In this document: positions 29,870 to 39,463 of the stretch, piece after piece
Position numbering within the stretch: the first letter of the stretch is position 1
Layout of the letters: every line of letters starts with the position of its first letter
Origin: Paramicrobacterium humi
GTDB lineage: Bacteria > Actinomycetota > Actinomycetes > Actinomycetales > Microbacteriaceae
Assembly (NCBI RefSeq): GCF_900105715.1
Contig: NZ_FNRY01000002.1
Coordinates: 240,056 to 304,055, forward strand
Reading direction: 5' to 3'
Length of the DNA stretch: 64,000 nt
The notes under the pieces: model-generated
Told to the model about the DNA's origin: nothing
Databases searched by the model: none
Seen by the model: only the letters and a program-made list of their open reading frames with translations
Translations under genes and position numbers: made by a program

Positions 29870-30361
29870 ATGACAGAACGCCCGATCCGTCTCTTCGGAG
29901 ACCCCATCCTCAAGACCAGCTGCGACGCGGTCGCTCACATTGACGACCACGTGCGCGCCCTCGTCACGGATCTCGTGGACTCCGTTCAAGTTCCCGGGCG
30001 CGCGGGAGTGGCCGCGAACCAGATCGGCGTCGGTCTCCGCGTGTTCAGCTACAACGTCGACGACACCGTCGGATACGTCATCAACCCCGTGCTCGCGGAA
30101 GTGCGCGGTGAGAAGGAGCTCGTGGACGAGGGATGCCTGTCGGTGCCGGAGCAGTGGCACCCCACCCCTCGCTACCCGTACGCACGCGTCACGGGCATCG
30201 ACCTCGACGGCAACCCGGTCGTCGTCGAAGGCACCGGAGTGCTGGCGCAGGCGCTCCAGCATGAGACGGATCATCTCGACGGGCTCGTGTACCTCGACCG
30301 GCTCGAGAAGGAAGAGCGGCGCACCGCGATGAAACAGGTGCGCGAGTCGTCCTGGTTCTGA
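29870..30361 (+). CDS. def: Peptide deformylase
   Basis: 163-residue metalloenzyme removing the N-formyl group from nascent proteins. The three motifs are present: [11 protein letters not shown] (Gln51), EGCLSVP (Cys89) and QHETDHLDG (His131, Glu132, His135). Motif I has GRAG rather than the common G-x-G-L-A, a mild variation typical of some actinobacterial paralogues. It starts 13 bases after the MinD-like gene and may be co-transcribed. A long hairpin follows. Confidence 0.94.
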   Translation: MTERPIRLFGDPILKTSCDAVAHIDDHVRALVTDLVDSVQVPGRAGVAANQIGVGLRVFSYNVDDTVGYVINPVLAEVRGEKELVDEGCLSVPEQWHPTPRYPYARVTGIDLDGNPVVVEGTGVLAQALQHETDHLDGLVYLDRLEKEERRTAMKQVRESSWF

Positions 30362-30388
30362 GCGGCCTGACCTCTCACTGATGCGACA

Positions 30389-30420
30389 GAAGCGGGCGGC
30401 TCCAACGAGCCGCCCGCTTC
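30389..30420. terminator. Bidirectional terminator between def and the acyl-CoA synthetase
   Basis: GAAGCGGGCGGCTC (30389-30402) pairs perfectly with GAGCCGCCCGCTTC (30407-30420) over a CAAC loop, a 14-bp stem. It lies between two convergent genes; the T-tract is weak on both sides. Confidence 0.75.
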
Positions 30421-30436
30421 ACTGTCGCGGCGAAGC

Positions 30437-32257
30437 CTACGCCAGCGAGAGTCCCTGCGTCGGCTGAGACGTCGAGTACATGCGCGTGATCGTGTCGGCG
30501 AAGTCGTCGAGGATGACGCTCCGCTTGATGCTGAGCTTCGGCGTGAGGTGCCCCGAAGCCTCCGTGAACTCCACGTCGAGGATCTCGAACTTCCGAATCG
30601 ACTCGGCGCGCGATACTCGCGAGTTCGCCTGGTCGACGGCCCGCTGCACCTCGGCGATGACGGCGGGGTTCTTCGCCGCCTCCGCGAGAGAGAGCCCCCG
30701 GTCCTGCCCGTTGTTCTCCAGCCAGACAGGCAGCATCTCGGGATCGAGCGTGACGAGCGCCGAGATGAACGGCTTCTGATCGCCGACGACGACGATCTGC
30801 CCGACGATGGTGTTGGCGCGAACCGGGTCTTCCAGGACCGCGGGAGCGACGTTCTTGCCGCCGGCCGTGACGATGATCTCCTTCTTGCGGCCCGTGATCG
30901 TGAGGAAGCCGTCCTCGTCGAGCGACCCGATGTCTCCCGTGCAGAACCACTCGCCGTCGAATGCGGCCGCGGTGGCCTCGGGGTTGTTCCAATACTCCTT
31001 GAACACGTCGATGCCTTTGACCTGGATCTCCCCGTCCTCCGCGATGCGCACGCTCACACCGGGCAGTACCGGGCCGACCGTGCCGATCTTGGAGGTGCTG
31101 GGCAGGTTCACGGTCGCCGGGGCGGTTGTCTCCGTGAGACCGTAGCCCTCGAGGATCACAATGCCGAGGCTGTGGAAGAAGTGACCGAGGTGCTCGCCGA
31201 GCGGGGCGGATCCGGAGACCGCGTACTTTACGTTCCCGCCCATGGCGGCCCGCAGCTTGCCGTAGACGAGCATGTCGAACAGCCGATACTTGACCTTCAT
31301 GCCGAACGGAATCGACCCGGCCGCTTGCGCCTTGCTGTAGGCGACGGCCGTTTCCGCGGCGGCTCGGAAGATCTTGCCCTTGCCGCCCGCTTCGGCCTTC
31401 TGCTCCGCCGAGTTGTAGACCTTCTCGAACACTCGCGGGACCGCGAGAAGGAAGGTCGGCTTGAACGAGCCGAGCGACTCGAGAAGCTTGCTCGTGTCGG
31501 GCTGGTGGCCGACCTTGACGCCCGCGTGCACGGCCAAGACGGAGATGAACCGCGCGAACACGTGTGCAAGGGTGATGAACAGCAGCGTGGAGGCGCCTGG
31601 CTGCACGACTTCCTTGAGCGCAACAGCGGAGTTGCGGGAGAGCTCGACGAAGTTGGAGTGCGTCAGAACACAGCCCTTCGGCGTTCCCATGGATCCCGAC
31701 GTGTAGATGAGCGTCGCCATGTCCTCGCCGGTCGCGAGGCTTCGCCGCCGTTCGATCTCCTCGTCGGGAACCTTCCCGCCCGACGACGAGAGCTTGTCGA
31801 TGTCGCCGAGGTTGATCTGCCACACCTTGTCGATCGCGGGAAGATCGGCGTGCACTTCGTCGAAGCGGGAGAAGTTGTCCGCGGTCTCCACGATCATTGC
31901 AACGGCCCCTGAGTCGCTCAGGTTCCATTGGATCTGCGACGGGGCGCTCGTCTCGTAGACGGGCACGAGGATTGCGCCGGCAAACCAGACGGCGAAATCG
32001 ATCAAGGTCCACTCGTAGCGGGTCTTGCACATGAAGCCGATCTTGTCGCCGGGCTGGATTCCCGCGGCCACGAGGCCCTTGGCGAGAGCGACCACTTGCG
32101 CGTGGAACTCGGCCGCCGTGACGTCAACCCATTCCCCTGAGCGCGGCACGGAGAACAGCGCATCGTTCGGAGTCGCTCGCACACGCTCGACCAGCAGGTC
32201 GGTCGCGTTGGCGGTGGGGTCCGCGGGGACGACGGCGGGGACGGATTGGAAATCCAC
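30437..32257 (-). CDS. Long-chain acyl-CoA synthetase (FadD15-like)
   Basis: 606-residue ANL-superfamily ligase activating long-chain fatty acids. AMP-binding motif YTSGSMGTPKGC near residue 183, the GYGLTETTAPATVN region near 375, WFCTGDIGSLDEDGFLTITGRKKEII near 450, and C-terminal HLTPKLSIKRS with the catalytic Lys. The long N-terminal domain and linker are of the FadD15/long-chain type, distinct from the shorter ligase at 2.1-3.8 kb. ATG start; GGAG lies 5-8 bases upstream. The TAAAGTAGAG region near 32297 on the minus strand may be its promoter. Confidence 0.9.
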   Translation of the reverse strand: MDFQSVPAVVPADPTANATDLLVERVRATPNDALFSVPRSGEWVDVTAAEFHAQVVALAKGLVAAGIQPGDKIGFMCKTRYEWTLIDFAVWFAGAILVPVYETSAPSQIQWNLSDSGAVAMIVETADNFSRFDEVHADLPAIDKVWQINLGDIDKLSSSGGKVPDEEIERRRSLATGEDMATLIYTSGSMGTPKGCVLTHSNFVELSRNSAVALKEVVQPGASTLLFITLAHVFARFISVLAVHAGVKVGHQPDTSKLLESLGSFKPTFLLAVPRVFEKVYNSAEQKAEAGGKGKIFRAAAETAVAYSKAQAAGSIPFGMKVKYRLFDMLVYGKLRAAMGGNVKYAVSGSAPLGEHLGHFFHSLGIVILEGYGLTETTAPATVNLPSTSKIGTVGPVLPGVSVRIAEDGEIQVKGIDVFKEYWNNPEATAAAFDGEWFCTGDIGSLDEDGFLTITGRKKEIIVTAGGKNVAPAVLEDPVRANTIVGQIVVVGDQKPFISALVTLDPEMLPVWLENNGQDRGLSLAEAAKNPAVIAEVQRAVDQANSRVSRAESIRKFEILDVEFTEASGHLTPKLSIKRSVILDDFADTITRMYSTSQPTQGLSLA

Positions 32258-32435
32258 GATAGCTCCTTCGATACGTGGTCGGGTTCGGCTTCCTCTACTC
32301 TAAAGTGAGGACCTCGATCGGACCTCTCCGATGCCGGAGCGGTCGAGGGTTTCACTACACTCAAGAGGGGTCTGCCGCCGGTTCTTTGTGGGAATCGTCA
32401 GTTCGACCGAGATCATCATCTGCGGAGGTTTCAAC

Positions 32436-33386
32436 GTGCACGCCATCGGAATCGACATCGGCGGAACCAAGATCGCCGGAGCGGTCGTCGACGACGAAGG
32501 TGAAATCCTCGCCGAGGATCGTGTGCCGTCGCCGGCAGGTGACAGCAAGGCCATCGAAGACGCCGTCGTCGACATGGTCGTCCGGCTGCGTAAGCAGCAT
32601 GACATCTGCGGCGTCGGCGTGGCCGCCGCGGGGTTCATCGACGCCGCCCAGTCGACCGTCTACTACGCTCCGAATCTGAGCTGGCGCAACGAGCCGTTCC
32701 AGGCGGAGCTCGCCGCTCGGCTCACCATGCCGATCGTTATCGAGAACGATGCGAACGCCGCGGGCTGGGCCGAGTTCCGCTACGGCGCGGGTCGGCTCGC
32801 CAGCGACATGGTCATGCTCACGATCGGCACGGGCGTCGGCGGCGCCATCGTCGCCAACGACGCTCTGTATCGCGGCGGCTTCGGAACGGCCGCCGAACTG
32901 GGACACATTCGACTGATCCCGGGAGGACTGCCGTGCGGGTGCGGGGCGAACGGATGCCTCGAGCAGTACGGATCCGGTCGCGCGCTGCAGCGGCTCGCGA
33001 ACGAACTCGCGGATGCCGGCGGCATCGGCCGCGAACTCGCTGAGCGGCGCGCCTGGACCGGCGAGCTCAGCGGCACCGACCTGTCGGAGCTGATCCAGTC
33101 CGGCGACGGTGGAGCCCTCACAGCGCTGCGCCGGCTCGGCGGATACATCGGCCAAGGCTGTGCGACGCTCAGCGCGGTGCTCGACCCGCAGCTGTTCGTC
33201 ATCGGGGGAGGAGTGGCCCAGGCCGGCGACCTGCTGCTCGATCCGATTCGTGCCGCGTACCTCGAGAACCTGCCTGCCAGGGGCTTCCATCCCGAACCCG
33301 AGTTCGCCATCGCTGAGCTCGTGAACGACGCGGGCGTCGTGGGCGCGGCTGACCTGGCCCGGATCGCGGCGGACCGTTCGGCCTAG
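32436..33386 (+). CDS. ROK-family glucokinase
   Basis: 316-residue sugar kinase. N-terminal ATP-binding loop AIGIDIGGTKIAGAVVD, sugar-binding ENDANAAGWAEF near 103 with the catalytic Asp, and the ROK zinc motif CGCGANGCLEQYGSG near 167. Most actinobacterial homologues of this length are ATP or polyphosphate glucokinases of central metabolism; a regulator role is unlikely because there is no HTH. GTG start with CGGAGG 8 bases upstream. TACACT near 32354 may be the promoter. Confidence 0.88.
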   Translation: MHAIGIDIGGTKIAGAVVDDEGEILAEDRVPSPAGDSKAIEDAVVDMVVRLRKQHDICGVGVAAAGFIDAAQSTVYYAPNLSWRNEPFQAELAARLTMPIVIENDANAAGWAEFRYGAGRLASDMVMLTIGTGVGGAIVANDALYRGGFGTAAELGHIRLIPGGLPCGCGANGCLEQYGSGRALQRLANELADAGGIGRELAERRAWTGELSGTDLSELIQSGDGGALTALRRLGGYIGQGCATLSAVLDPQLFVIGGGVAQAGDLLLDPIRAAYLENLPARGFHPEPEFAIAELVNDAGVVGAADLARIAADRSA

Positions 33387-33414
33387 CCGACGAGGGTGGA
33401 TACTGTTTTCTACG

Positions 33415-34104
33415 ATGTTCTACTGGATTATGAAGCACATCATCGCGGGCCCGCTGCTCACGACGGTGTTCCGGCCTTGGGTCGTCGGCGCTGAGAACGT
33501 ACCGAAGCACGGTGCGGCGATCATCGCGAGCAATCACCTGTCGGTGATCGACTCCGTCTTCCTGCCGCTGTACCTCGACCGCCGCATCTCGTTCCTGGCC
33601 AAGAGCGACTACTTCACGGGCAAGGGGCTGAAGGGCTGGGTCACGCGCGCGTTCATGACGGCGACGGGCCAGATCCCGATCGATCGTTCCGGCGGAAAGG
33701 CGTCTGAGGCCTCCCTCAACACCGGGCTCGCAGTCCTCGGCCGCGGGGAACTTCTCGGAATCTATCCGGAGGGCACGCGCAGCCCCGATGCGCGCATGTA
33801 CCGTGGCCGCACGGGCGTCGCTCGCATGGTGCTCGAGGCCGGTGTTCCCATCGTCCCCGTCGCGATGGTGCACACGGAGAAGATCCTGCCGATCGGCAGG
33901 ACGTTCCCGCGAATCCTGCGCCCCGGGATCGTCTTCGGCAAGCCGCTCGACTTCAGCCGCTTCGCCGGGCTCGAAGGAGATCGTTTCATTCTTCGCTCCG
34001 TCACCGATGAACTGATGTACGAACTGCAGAAGCTCAGCGAGCAGCAGTACGTCGACGTCTACGCCACCACCGTCAAGGACAAGCTCGCATCGGTTTCGCG
34101 ATAG
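33415..34104 (+). CDS. plsC: 1-acyl-sn-glycerol-3-phosphate acyltransferase
   Basis: 229-residue acyltransferase making phosphatidic acid. The HX4D catalytic motif is NHLSVID (about 40-46), and the substrate-binding YPEGTRSPD lies near 116. The N-terminus is hydrophobic and may attach to the membrane. The start is just after the ROK gene; TACTGT lies 8 bases before the ATG. Its place next to aroG and a PknL-like kinase echoes the mycobacterial Rv2175c-Rv2182c region. Confidence 0.9.
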   Translation: MFYWIMKHIIAGPLLTTVFRPWVVGAENVPKHGAAIIASNHLSVIDSVFLPLYLDRRISFLAKSDYFTGKGLKGWVTRAFMTATGQIPIDRSGGKASEASLNTGLAVLGRGELLGIYPEGTRSPDARMYRGRTGVARMVLEAGVPIVPVAMVHTEKILPIGRTFPRILRPGIVFGKPLDFSRFAGLEGDRFILRSVTDELMYELQKLSEQQYVDVYATTVKDKLASVSR

Positions 34105-34161
34105 GCTGAGGGACACGCGAAACGCGTGATTCCCCGCTGAACGACAGAAACAGGAATGCCC

Positions 34162-35532
34162 GTGGCAACGTCAACTGAACCGGTAGTGAAGGCAGATGAG
34201 TCTGTGATCGCCGGTTTGGACTATTGGCGGGAGCTGCCGATCAAGCAGCAGCCGGAATGGCAGGACCCGGATGCCGTCGCCGACGTCTCGCGCGAGATCT
34301 CGACGCTTCCCCCGCTCGTCTTCGCCGGTGAGGTCGACATGCTGCGGGAGCGCCTCGCGCGCGCTGCTCGCGGAGAGGCCTTCCTCCTGCAGGGCGGCGA
34401 CTGCGCCGAGACGTTCGCCGGAGCAACGGCCGACCAGATCCGCGACCGCGTCAAGACGATCCTGCAGATGGCCGTCGTGCTGACCTACGGCGCGTCCATG
34501 CCTGTGATCAAGATGGGCCGTATGGCGGGCCAGTTCGCCAAGCCGCGCTCGAAAGACACGGAGACCCGCGGAGATGTGACCCTCCCGGCCTACCGCGGCG
34601 ACATCGTCAACGGATACGACTTCACGCCCGAGTCGCGGCGTGCCGACCCGAACCGCCTGTTGCGCGGCTACCACATGGCGGCATCCACCCTCAACCTCAT
34701 TCGCGGGTTCACGCAGGGCGGCTTCGCCGACCTCCGCGAGGTGCACTCCTGGAATTCGGGATTCGCTCGCAATCCCGCGAACCAGCGCTACGAGCACCTC
34801 GCAAAGGAGATCGACCGGGCCATCAAGTTCATGGAGGCGGCCGGCGCCGACTTCGACGAGCTCAAGCGCGTCGAGTTCTACACGGCGCACGAGGGCCTGC
34901 TCATGGACTACGAGCGTCCGATGACGCGCATCGACTCTCGCACGGGCACCCCGTACAACACCTCAGCGCACTTCATCTGGATCGGAGAGCGCACGCGCGA
35001 CCTCGACGGCGCGCACGTCGACTTCCTGTCCCGCGTGCGCAACCCGATCGGCGTGAAGCTCGGGCCCACGACCCAGGTCGAGGACATGCTGCGGCTCATC
35101 GACAAGCTCGACCCCGAGCGCGAGCCGGGTCGCCTGACGTTCATCACGCGCATGGGCGCCGGCAAGATCCGCGAGGCGCTGCCTCCGCTGCTCGAGGCGA
35201 TCAAGAGTGCCGACGCGAATCCGCTGTGGGTGACCGACCCGATGCACGGAAACGGCATCACGACCCCGACGGGCTACAAGACCCGACGCTTCGACGACGT
35301 CGTCGACGAAGTCCAGGGCTTCTTCGACGCACACCGCGCCGTCGGAACGCACCCGGGCGGCATCCACGTCGAACTGACCGGTGACGACGTCACCGAGTGC
35401 CTCGGCGGTTCCGAGCACATCGACGAGGCGACCCTCGCGACCCGGTACGAGTCCCTGTGCGACCCGCGCCTCAACCACATGCAGTCGCTCGAGCTCGCGT
35501 TCCTCGTCGCGGAGCAGCTGAGCAACAGCTAG
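34162..35532 (+). CDS. aroG: DAHP synthase, class II
   Basis: 456-residue enzyme for the first step of the shikimate pathway, joining phosphoenolpyruvate and erythrose 4-phosphate. Class II hallmarks: LLQGGDCAETFAG near 75, KMGRMAGQFAKPRS near 117, HEGLLMDYERPMTR near 242, and WVTDPMHGNG near 355. I prefer GTG at 34162, which leaves 5-6 bases after AGGA; an ATG two codons earlier sits on top of that sequence. It converges with the PASTA kinase gene and is separated from it by a GC-rich hairpin. Confidence 0.95.
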   Translation: MATSTEPVVKADESVIAGLDYWRELPIKQQPEWQDPDAVADVSREISTLPPLVFAGEVDMLRERLARAARGEAFLLQGGDCAETFAGATADQIRDRVKTILQMAVVLTYGASMPVIKMGRMAGQFAKPRSKDTETRGDVTLPAYRGDIVNGYDFTPESRRADPNRLLRGYHMAASTLNLIRGFTQGGFADLREVHSWNSGFARNPANQRYEHLAKEIDRAIKFMEAAGADFDELKRVEFYTAHEGLLMDYERPMTRIDSRTGTPYNTSAHFIWIGERTRDLDGAHVDFLSRVRNPIGVKLGPTTQVEDMLRLIDKLDPEREPGRLTFITRMGAGKIREALPPLLEAIKSADANPLWVTDPMHGNGITTPTGYKTRRFDDVVDEVQGFFDAHRAVGTHPGGIHVELTGDDVTECLGGSEHIDEATLATRYESLCDPRLNHMQSLELAFLVAEQLSNS

Positions 35533-35550
35533 ACGCGGACCGGCCGGCGG

Positions 35551-35578
35551 CGGGCGCTTCCCGAGGGGAAGCCGCCCG
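35551..35578. terminator. GC-rich hairpin between convergent aroG and kinase genes
   Basis: GGGCGCTTCCC pairs with GGGAAGCCGCCC with one bulged base, over a short GAG loop. There is no T-tract on either side, so termination is uncertain. Confidence 0.45.
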
Positions 35579-35591
35579 TCGCGCCGACCCG

Positions 35592-37535
35592 CTACAGGTT
35601 GGCCGTGATCGTGACCGTCGAGCCGCGCTTCAGCATCTTCCCCGCGGCCGGGTCGGTGGCATCGACGGCGAACAGGTCGTCGATGACGTCGTCCCAGAAC
35701 TTCTCGGGGATGTTGGAGTCGACGGCAACCTTGAAGTCGTACTTCTGCAGCATCTGCTTGGCGGCATTCACCGTCATGCCCACGACGTTCGGCACCTGCA
35801 CGAGGTCCTGTCCCTTGGAGACGACGAGGGCGACGCTGTCGCCGGGACGAAGCGGCGTGTCATAGTGCGCCTCGATCACGTTGCCGCGTGGCACGGTGTC
35901 GCTGAACTTCTGGGAGACGTCGCCGACCGCGAGGTCGGCATCCGTGAGCGTCTTCTCGGCGGCATCCTGGGCCAGGCCGGCGAGAGCGGGAACCGAGCCG
36001 ACCGAGACAAGGAACGTCACGGTCTCGCCCTGGAAGGTGTCACCGCCCTTCGTCACGTCCTGATCGCCGATCGAGGCGGCGATGACGCCGTCGCGAGCGA
36101 TATCTCCGCTGAACTGGTAGGACACGTCACCGGTCTTGAGGCCCAGCCCTTCGACGGTTGACTTTGCCTCGTCGATGGGAGTCCCGGCCAGGGACGGCAG
36201 GGTCTCCGGCTTCGGGCCGAGGGAGAGGTTTATCGTGACCGTCGAATTCTTGTGCACGGCCTCGCCGGCGCCCGGGTCGCTGCTCGAGACGGTGCCCTTG
36301 GGGATCTCGAGACTGTACTCTTCGCCGGTCGCGACGATGAGCCCGAGATCCTCGAGAGCCGCGGTCGCTTCCTTCGGCGACGAGCCGACTATCGAATCCG
36401 GGATCTGAATGAGGGAGCCCGGTCCGGTGCCGAAATACCAGCCCGTCCCGCCGACGAGGGCGCACAAGAGCACGATCGCCGTGAAGAGCCACAGGCCCTT
36501 TCGGCGACGCCGTTCGACCGTCTGCGTGAGCTTCTTCGTCGCACCGGTCGACTGGATGATCTCGCCGAGCGGATCCGTCGTGCGGGTTCGCGTCGGAGAC
36601 GTGGTGAGCGCCGTCCGCTCGAACGCCGTCGTCTCCGTGGTGGGGGAGAGCACGGCTGTGTGCTGCATCGGAACCGCGGTCAGGCTGTAGCCCAGTTCCG
36701 CTTCGACCTCGTGCAGGCGGTCGAGCATCTCCTGGGCATCCGCCGGTCGCTCGTCCGGGTCGCGCTCGGTCGACCACAGCACGAGGTCGTCCAGCTCGTC
36801 CGGGATGTTCGGTACCCGAGCGCTTGGCCGCGGCACTGAGTCGTTCGCGTGCTGGTAGGCGATCTGCATGGGCTGTTCGCCCTTGTACGGCTGGTCGCCC
36901 GTGAGCATCTCGTACATCATGATGCCGAGCGCGTAGATGTCGCTGCGGGTGTCCGCGATCCCGCGCGTGACGAGCTCGGGGGAGAGGTAGGCGATCGTGC
37001 CGAGCAGAGCCTGGCCCGTTGCCGTGTTGGCCGACGCCGCGCGGGCGAGCCCGAAGTCGCTGATCTTGATGCGTCCGTCGTCGGCGAGAAGCACGTTCTC
37101 GGGCTTCACATCGCGATGGACGATGCCGGCTCGGTGCGCGGCGGCGAGACCGGTGAGCACCGCGTCCATGATGTCCACGACCTGCTGCGGCGTGAGGGGA
37201 CCATGGTCGCGCAGCAGTTCCCGCAGCGTGATGCCGGGAAGATACTCCATGACCAGGTAGGCCATGTCGCCGTCCTGGCCCTGATCGAAGACGCTCACGA
37301 CGTGCGGATTGGCGAGCCGTGCGGCCGAGCGCGCCTCCTGCACGAACCGGTTCGTGAACGACTGGTCGTCCGACAGATGACCGTGCATGATCTTTATCGC
37401 GACGCGGCGCTGAAGTCGCCTGTCCGTCGCCACGTAGACCGTCGCCATGCCGCCGCGCGCGATGCGAGAGCGCACCTCGTACCGGCCGTCGATGAGACGG
37501 CCGATCAAGGGATCGGTCTGCTGGCTGGTCGTCAC
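35592..37535 (-). CDS. pknL: PASTA-domain Ser/Thr protein kinase (PknL locus)
   Basis: 647-residue receptor kinase. Cytoplasmic kinase domain about 10-275: Gly-rich loop ARGGMATVY, catalytic Lys48, HRDVKPEN (Asp142), DFG (160-162), activation-loop Thr residues and GTIAYLSPE. A juxtamembrane Thr-rich linker leads to one membrane helix (about 347-367) and four extracellular PASTA repeats (about 375-647), which bind peptidoglycan fragments or lipid II. The gene content around it (aroG on one side, the Rv2175c homologue beyond the LysM gene) matches PknL, although mycobacterial PknL lacks PASTA repeats. I chose GTG at 37535, 6 bases after TAGAAT; an in-frame TTG two codons earlier is less likely. 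Confidence 0.92.
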   Translation of the reverse strand: MTTSQQTDPLIGRLIDGRYEVRSRIARGGMATVYVATDRRLQRRVAIKIMHGHLSDDQSFTNRFVQEARSAARLANPHVVSVFDQGQDGDMAYLVMEYLPGITLRELLRDHGPLTPQQVVDIMDAVLTGLAAAHRAGIVHRDVKPENVLLADDGRIKISDFGLARAASANTATGQALLGTIAYLSPELVTRGIADTRSDIYALGIMMYEMLTGDQPYKGEQPMQIAYQHANDSVPRPSARVPNIPDELDDLVLWSTERDPDERPADAQEMLDRLHEVEAELGYSLTAVPMQHTAVLSPTTETTAFERTALTTSPTRTRTTDPLGEIIQSTGATKKLTQTVERRRRKGLWLFTAIVLLCALVGGTGWYFGTGPGSLIQIPDSIVGSSPKEATAALEDLGLIVATGEEYSLEIPKGTVSSSDPGAGEAVHKNSTVTINLSLGPKPETLPSLAGTPIDEAKSTVEGLGLKTGDVSYQFSGDIARDGVIAASIGDQDVTKGGDTFQGETVTFLVSVGSVPALAGLAQDAAEKTLTDADLAVGDVSQKFSDTVPRGNVIEAHYDTPLRPGDSVALVVSKGQDLVQVPNVVGMTVNAAKQMLQKYDFKVAVDSNIPEKFWDDVIDDLFAVDATDPAAGKMLKRGSTVTITANL

Positions 37536-37541
37536 CCTCAA

Positions 37542-37547
37542 ATTCTA
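37542..37547 (-). promoter_or_regulatory. -10 element, leaderless start of the PASTA kinase
   Basis: On the minus strand TAGAAT ends exactly 6 bases before the GTG at 37535. Confidence 0.55.
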
Positions 37548-37639
37548 CGGAGCGCCGTCCGAGAGAACGCCCGGACACACGGTAGTGGGGCCGAAACTCG
37601 CCGCTTCGTTACCGGATTGTCAAGAAGGACGGATGCTGC

Positions 37640-39352
37640 TCAGCCGAGCTGCGACAGCCACGCCCGAGCCGAGGTCTCCCATTTCGCGTAGGCGTTCGGG
37701 AACGCGGACACCTGCACAGCCTGGGCCGCCTGGGTGACGGTCATGTTCTGCCAGCCCTTGATGTCGAGCAGGCCGCGCGTCTTGCCCTTGACGCCCGCGA
37801 AGAAGGCCGTCGTCGCGTACGTGGGATCCATGACCTGCTCCTCGCTGCCCCAGCCCTGGCTGGGACGCTGCTGGAAGAGGCCGAGGGAGTCACGGTCGCC
37901 GTAGTCGACGTTGCGCAGACTCGATTCCTGCATGGCCGCGGCAAGAGCGATGACGAGACCGTAGTCGCTCACGCCGAGCGAGCGGCCGACGTTGATGATC
38001 GTCTGAGCGTTCTTCGCCATCGTCGCCGTCAGGGGAGTCACCTTGTCTGTGGTCGACTCGGGCTGAGCGGGCGTCGAGGGCTTCGTGGTCGCGCCACCCG
38101 ATGAGCCGGAGCTCGAACCGGTGAGCGCGAGCTTCTGTCCCGGGTAGATGATGCTCGACCAGGTCAGGCCGTTCGCGTCGAGGATGGCCTGCACGCTGAC
38201 GCCGTACTTCGCCGCGATGCGGCTCACGGTGTCGCCAGAGACGACCGTGTGGCTCGTCGCTGACGAGGAGCCGCCCGTCGATCCCGTGTCCTTCGAGGCG
38301 CCGCTGTTCGATGAGCCGCTGTTCGACGTGCCCTTTGACGGCGTCGACGGGGTGCTCGACGAGCTCCCGGAGGAGCTTCCGGGAATCATCAGCCTCTGTC
38401 CCGGGTAGATGATGCTCGACAGCTTGAGCTTGTTGGCCGTGAGCACGGACTGCGTGCTGACGCCGTGCCTCGCGGCGATGCCGCTGACCGTGTCCCCGGA
38501 CTTCACGGTGTAGCTCCCGCTCGCGCTCGAGCCGCCCTTCGACGCGTTGCTGTTCGAGGAAGACGTGCCCTTCGACGGAGCCGACGGCTTGGCCGGAGCG
38601 CTCGTCGAAGCCGTCGAGCTGCCGGGGATCGTGAGCTTCTGTCCGGGGTAGATGATGCTCGACCAGCCGAGCTTGTTGGCGGTGAGAACGGATTGCGTGC
38701 TCACGCCGTGCTTGGCGGCGATGCGACTCACGGTGTCCCCGGATTTGACCGTGTAGCTGCCGCCCGACGACGGTTTCGCGGCAGGCTTGGAGGTCGGCTT
38801 TGCGGCGGCCGGAGCGGGCGAGCTGCTCGACGCCCCCGGAATCGAGAGCTTCTGTCCCGGGAAGATGAGAGAGTTCCAACCGAGCTTGTTGGCCGTGAGC
38901 ACCGACTGTGTCGCGACGCCGTACTTCGCGGCGATGCGGCTCACCGTGTCGCCCGATCTGACGGTGTACGTCGCAGACGCCGATTTCGCGGTCGCGAACG
39001 GAGTCGCGGCGACGGCGGCCGGAGCTCCGGTGACGATCAGGGCGAGGTTCTGTCCCTCGTGCACGGCACCGGAGACGGAGAGCCCGTTGAGGGCTGCGAC
39101 AGCACGGGCGTCGAGGCCGAAGCGCTCGGCGATCGACGAGATCGTGTCGTCCGCGGCGACCGTGTAGTTCGCCGGAGCGGCCGCGGTCGTCTTCGTCGCA
39201 GCCGTCGTCCCGAACGCGTCGGTGGAGAAGTCGTCGCCCCGCTCGAGAGGGCTGTGCTCTTGCGCGGTCATCGGGACCAGGTGAAGACCCGCGGTGATCG
39301 CACTCAGCAGAGCGACCGGAATCATGCGCTTGGTGACGGCTGCCGTTGGCAT
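37640..39352 (-). CDS. Secreted cell-wall hydrolase, five LysM repeats plus lysozyme-like domain
   Basis: 570 residues. Signal peptide about 1-32 ending near TAQ, then five LysM peptidoglycan-binding repeats (about 63-106, 129-171, 200-242, 281-323, 368-410) joined by Ser/Thr/Pro/Gly-rich linkers. The C-terminal domain (about 445-570) is a lysozyme/transglycosylase-like fold (AAAMQESSLRNVDYGDRDSLGLFQQRPSQGWG); Glu476 is the likely catalytic acid. Repeat 1 is diverged (YTVAADDTISSIAERF). The ATG has GAGGGG 6 bases upstream; the frame runs on further upstream without signal-peptide sense. It is divergent from the Rv2175c homologue, with a palindrome-rich gap. Likely role: peptidoglycan remodelling. 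Confidence 0.88.
   Translation of the reverse strand: MPTAAVTKRMIPVALLSAITAGLHLVPMTAQEHSPLERGDDFSTDAFGTTAATKTTAAAPANYTVAADDTISSIAERFGLDARAVAALNGLSVSGAVHEGQNLALIVTGAPAAVAATPFATAKSASATYTVRSGDTVSRIAAKYGVATQSVLTANKLGWNSLIFPGQKLSIPGASSSSPAPAAAKPTSKPAAKPSSGGSYTVKSGDTVSRIAAKHGVSTQSVLTANKLGWSSIIYPGQKLTIPGSSTASTSAPAKPSAPSKGTSSSNSNASKGGSSASGSYTVKSGDTVSGIAARHGVSTQSVLTANKLKLSSIIYPGQRLMIPGSSSGSSSSTPSTPSKGTSNSGSSNSGASKDTGSTGGSSSATSHTVVSGDTVSRIAAKYGVSVQAILDANGLTWSSIIYPGQKLALTGSSSGSSGGATTKPSTPAQPESTTDKVTPLTATMAKNAQTIINVGRSLGVSDYGLVIALAAAMQESSLRNVDYGDRDSLGLFQQRPSQGWGSEEQVMDPTYATTAFFAGVKGKTRGLLDIKGWQNMTVTQAAQAVQVSAFPNAYAKWETSARAWLSQLG
38123..38968 (-). repeat. Four near-identical LysM-coding units
   Basis: Repeats 2-5 of the LysM protein share blocks such as SGDTVSRIAAK, SVLTANKLGW and IIYPGQKL at DNA level, with different linker lengths between. 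This is an internal coding repeat, prone to copy-number change and to assembly collapse. Confidence 0.85.
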
Positions 39353-39429
39353 ATAGAACCCCTCGTCGAATGGAACAACGTCCCCACCGTGGCACAGCCT
39401 TGTTAGGCGTGTCAATAAAAGGGAAAGGC

Positions 39430-39463
39430 GATAACTGTGTTATCCGCGGGAATTCTGTTACAG
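39430..39463. promoter_or_regulatory. Palindromes between LysM hydrolase and Rv2175c homologue
   Basis: A perfect inverted repeat GATAAC-TGT-GTTATC (39430-39444) and a second, CTGT-T-ACAG (39455-39463), lie in the AT-richer 220-base divergent gap. A further GTTATC stands at 39493-39498. These look like regulator sites. The rest of the gap holds no gene that I can see. Confidence 0.45.

Noticed and set aside
38123..38968. Regularly spaced repeats resembling an array
   Set aside because: Repeats are in frame and encode LysM domains; spacers are Ser/Pro linkers, not unique spacers, and no cas gene is near.
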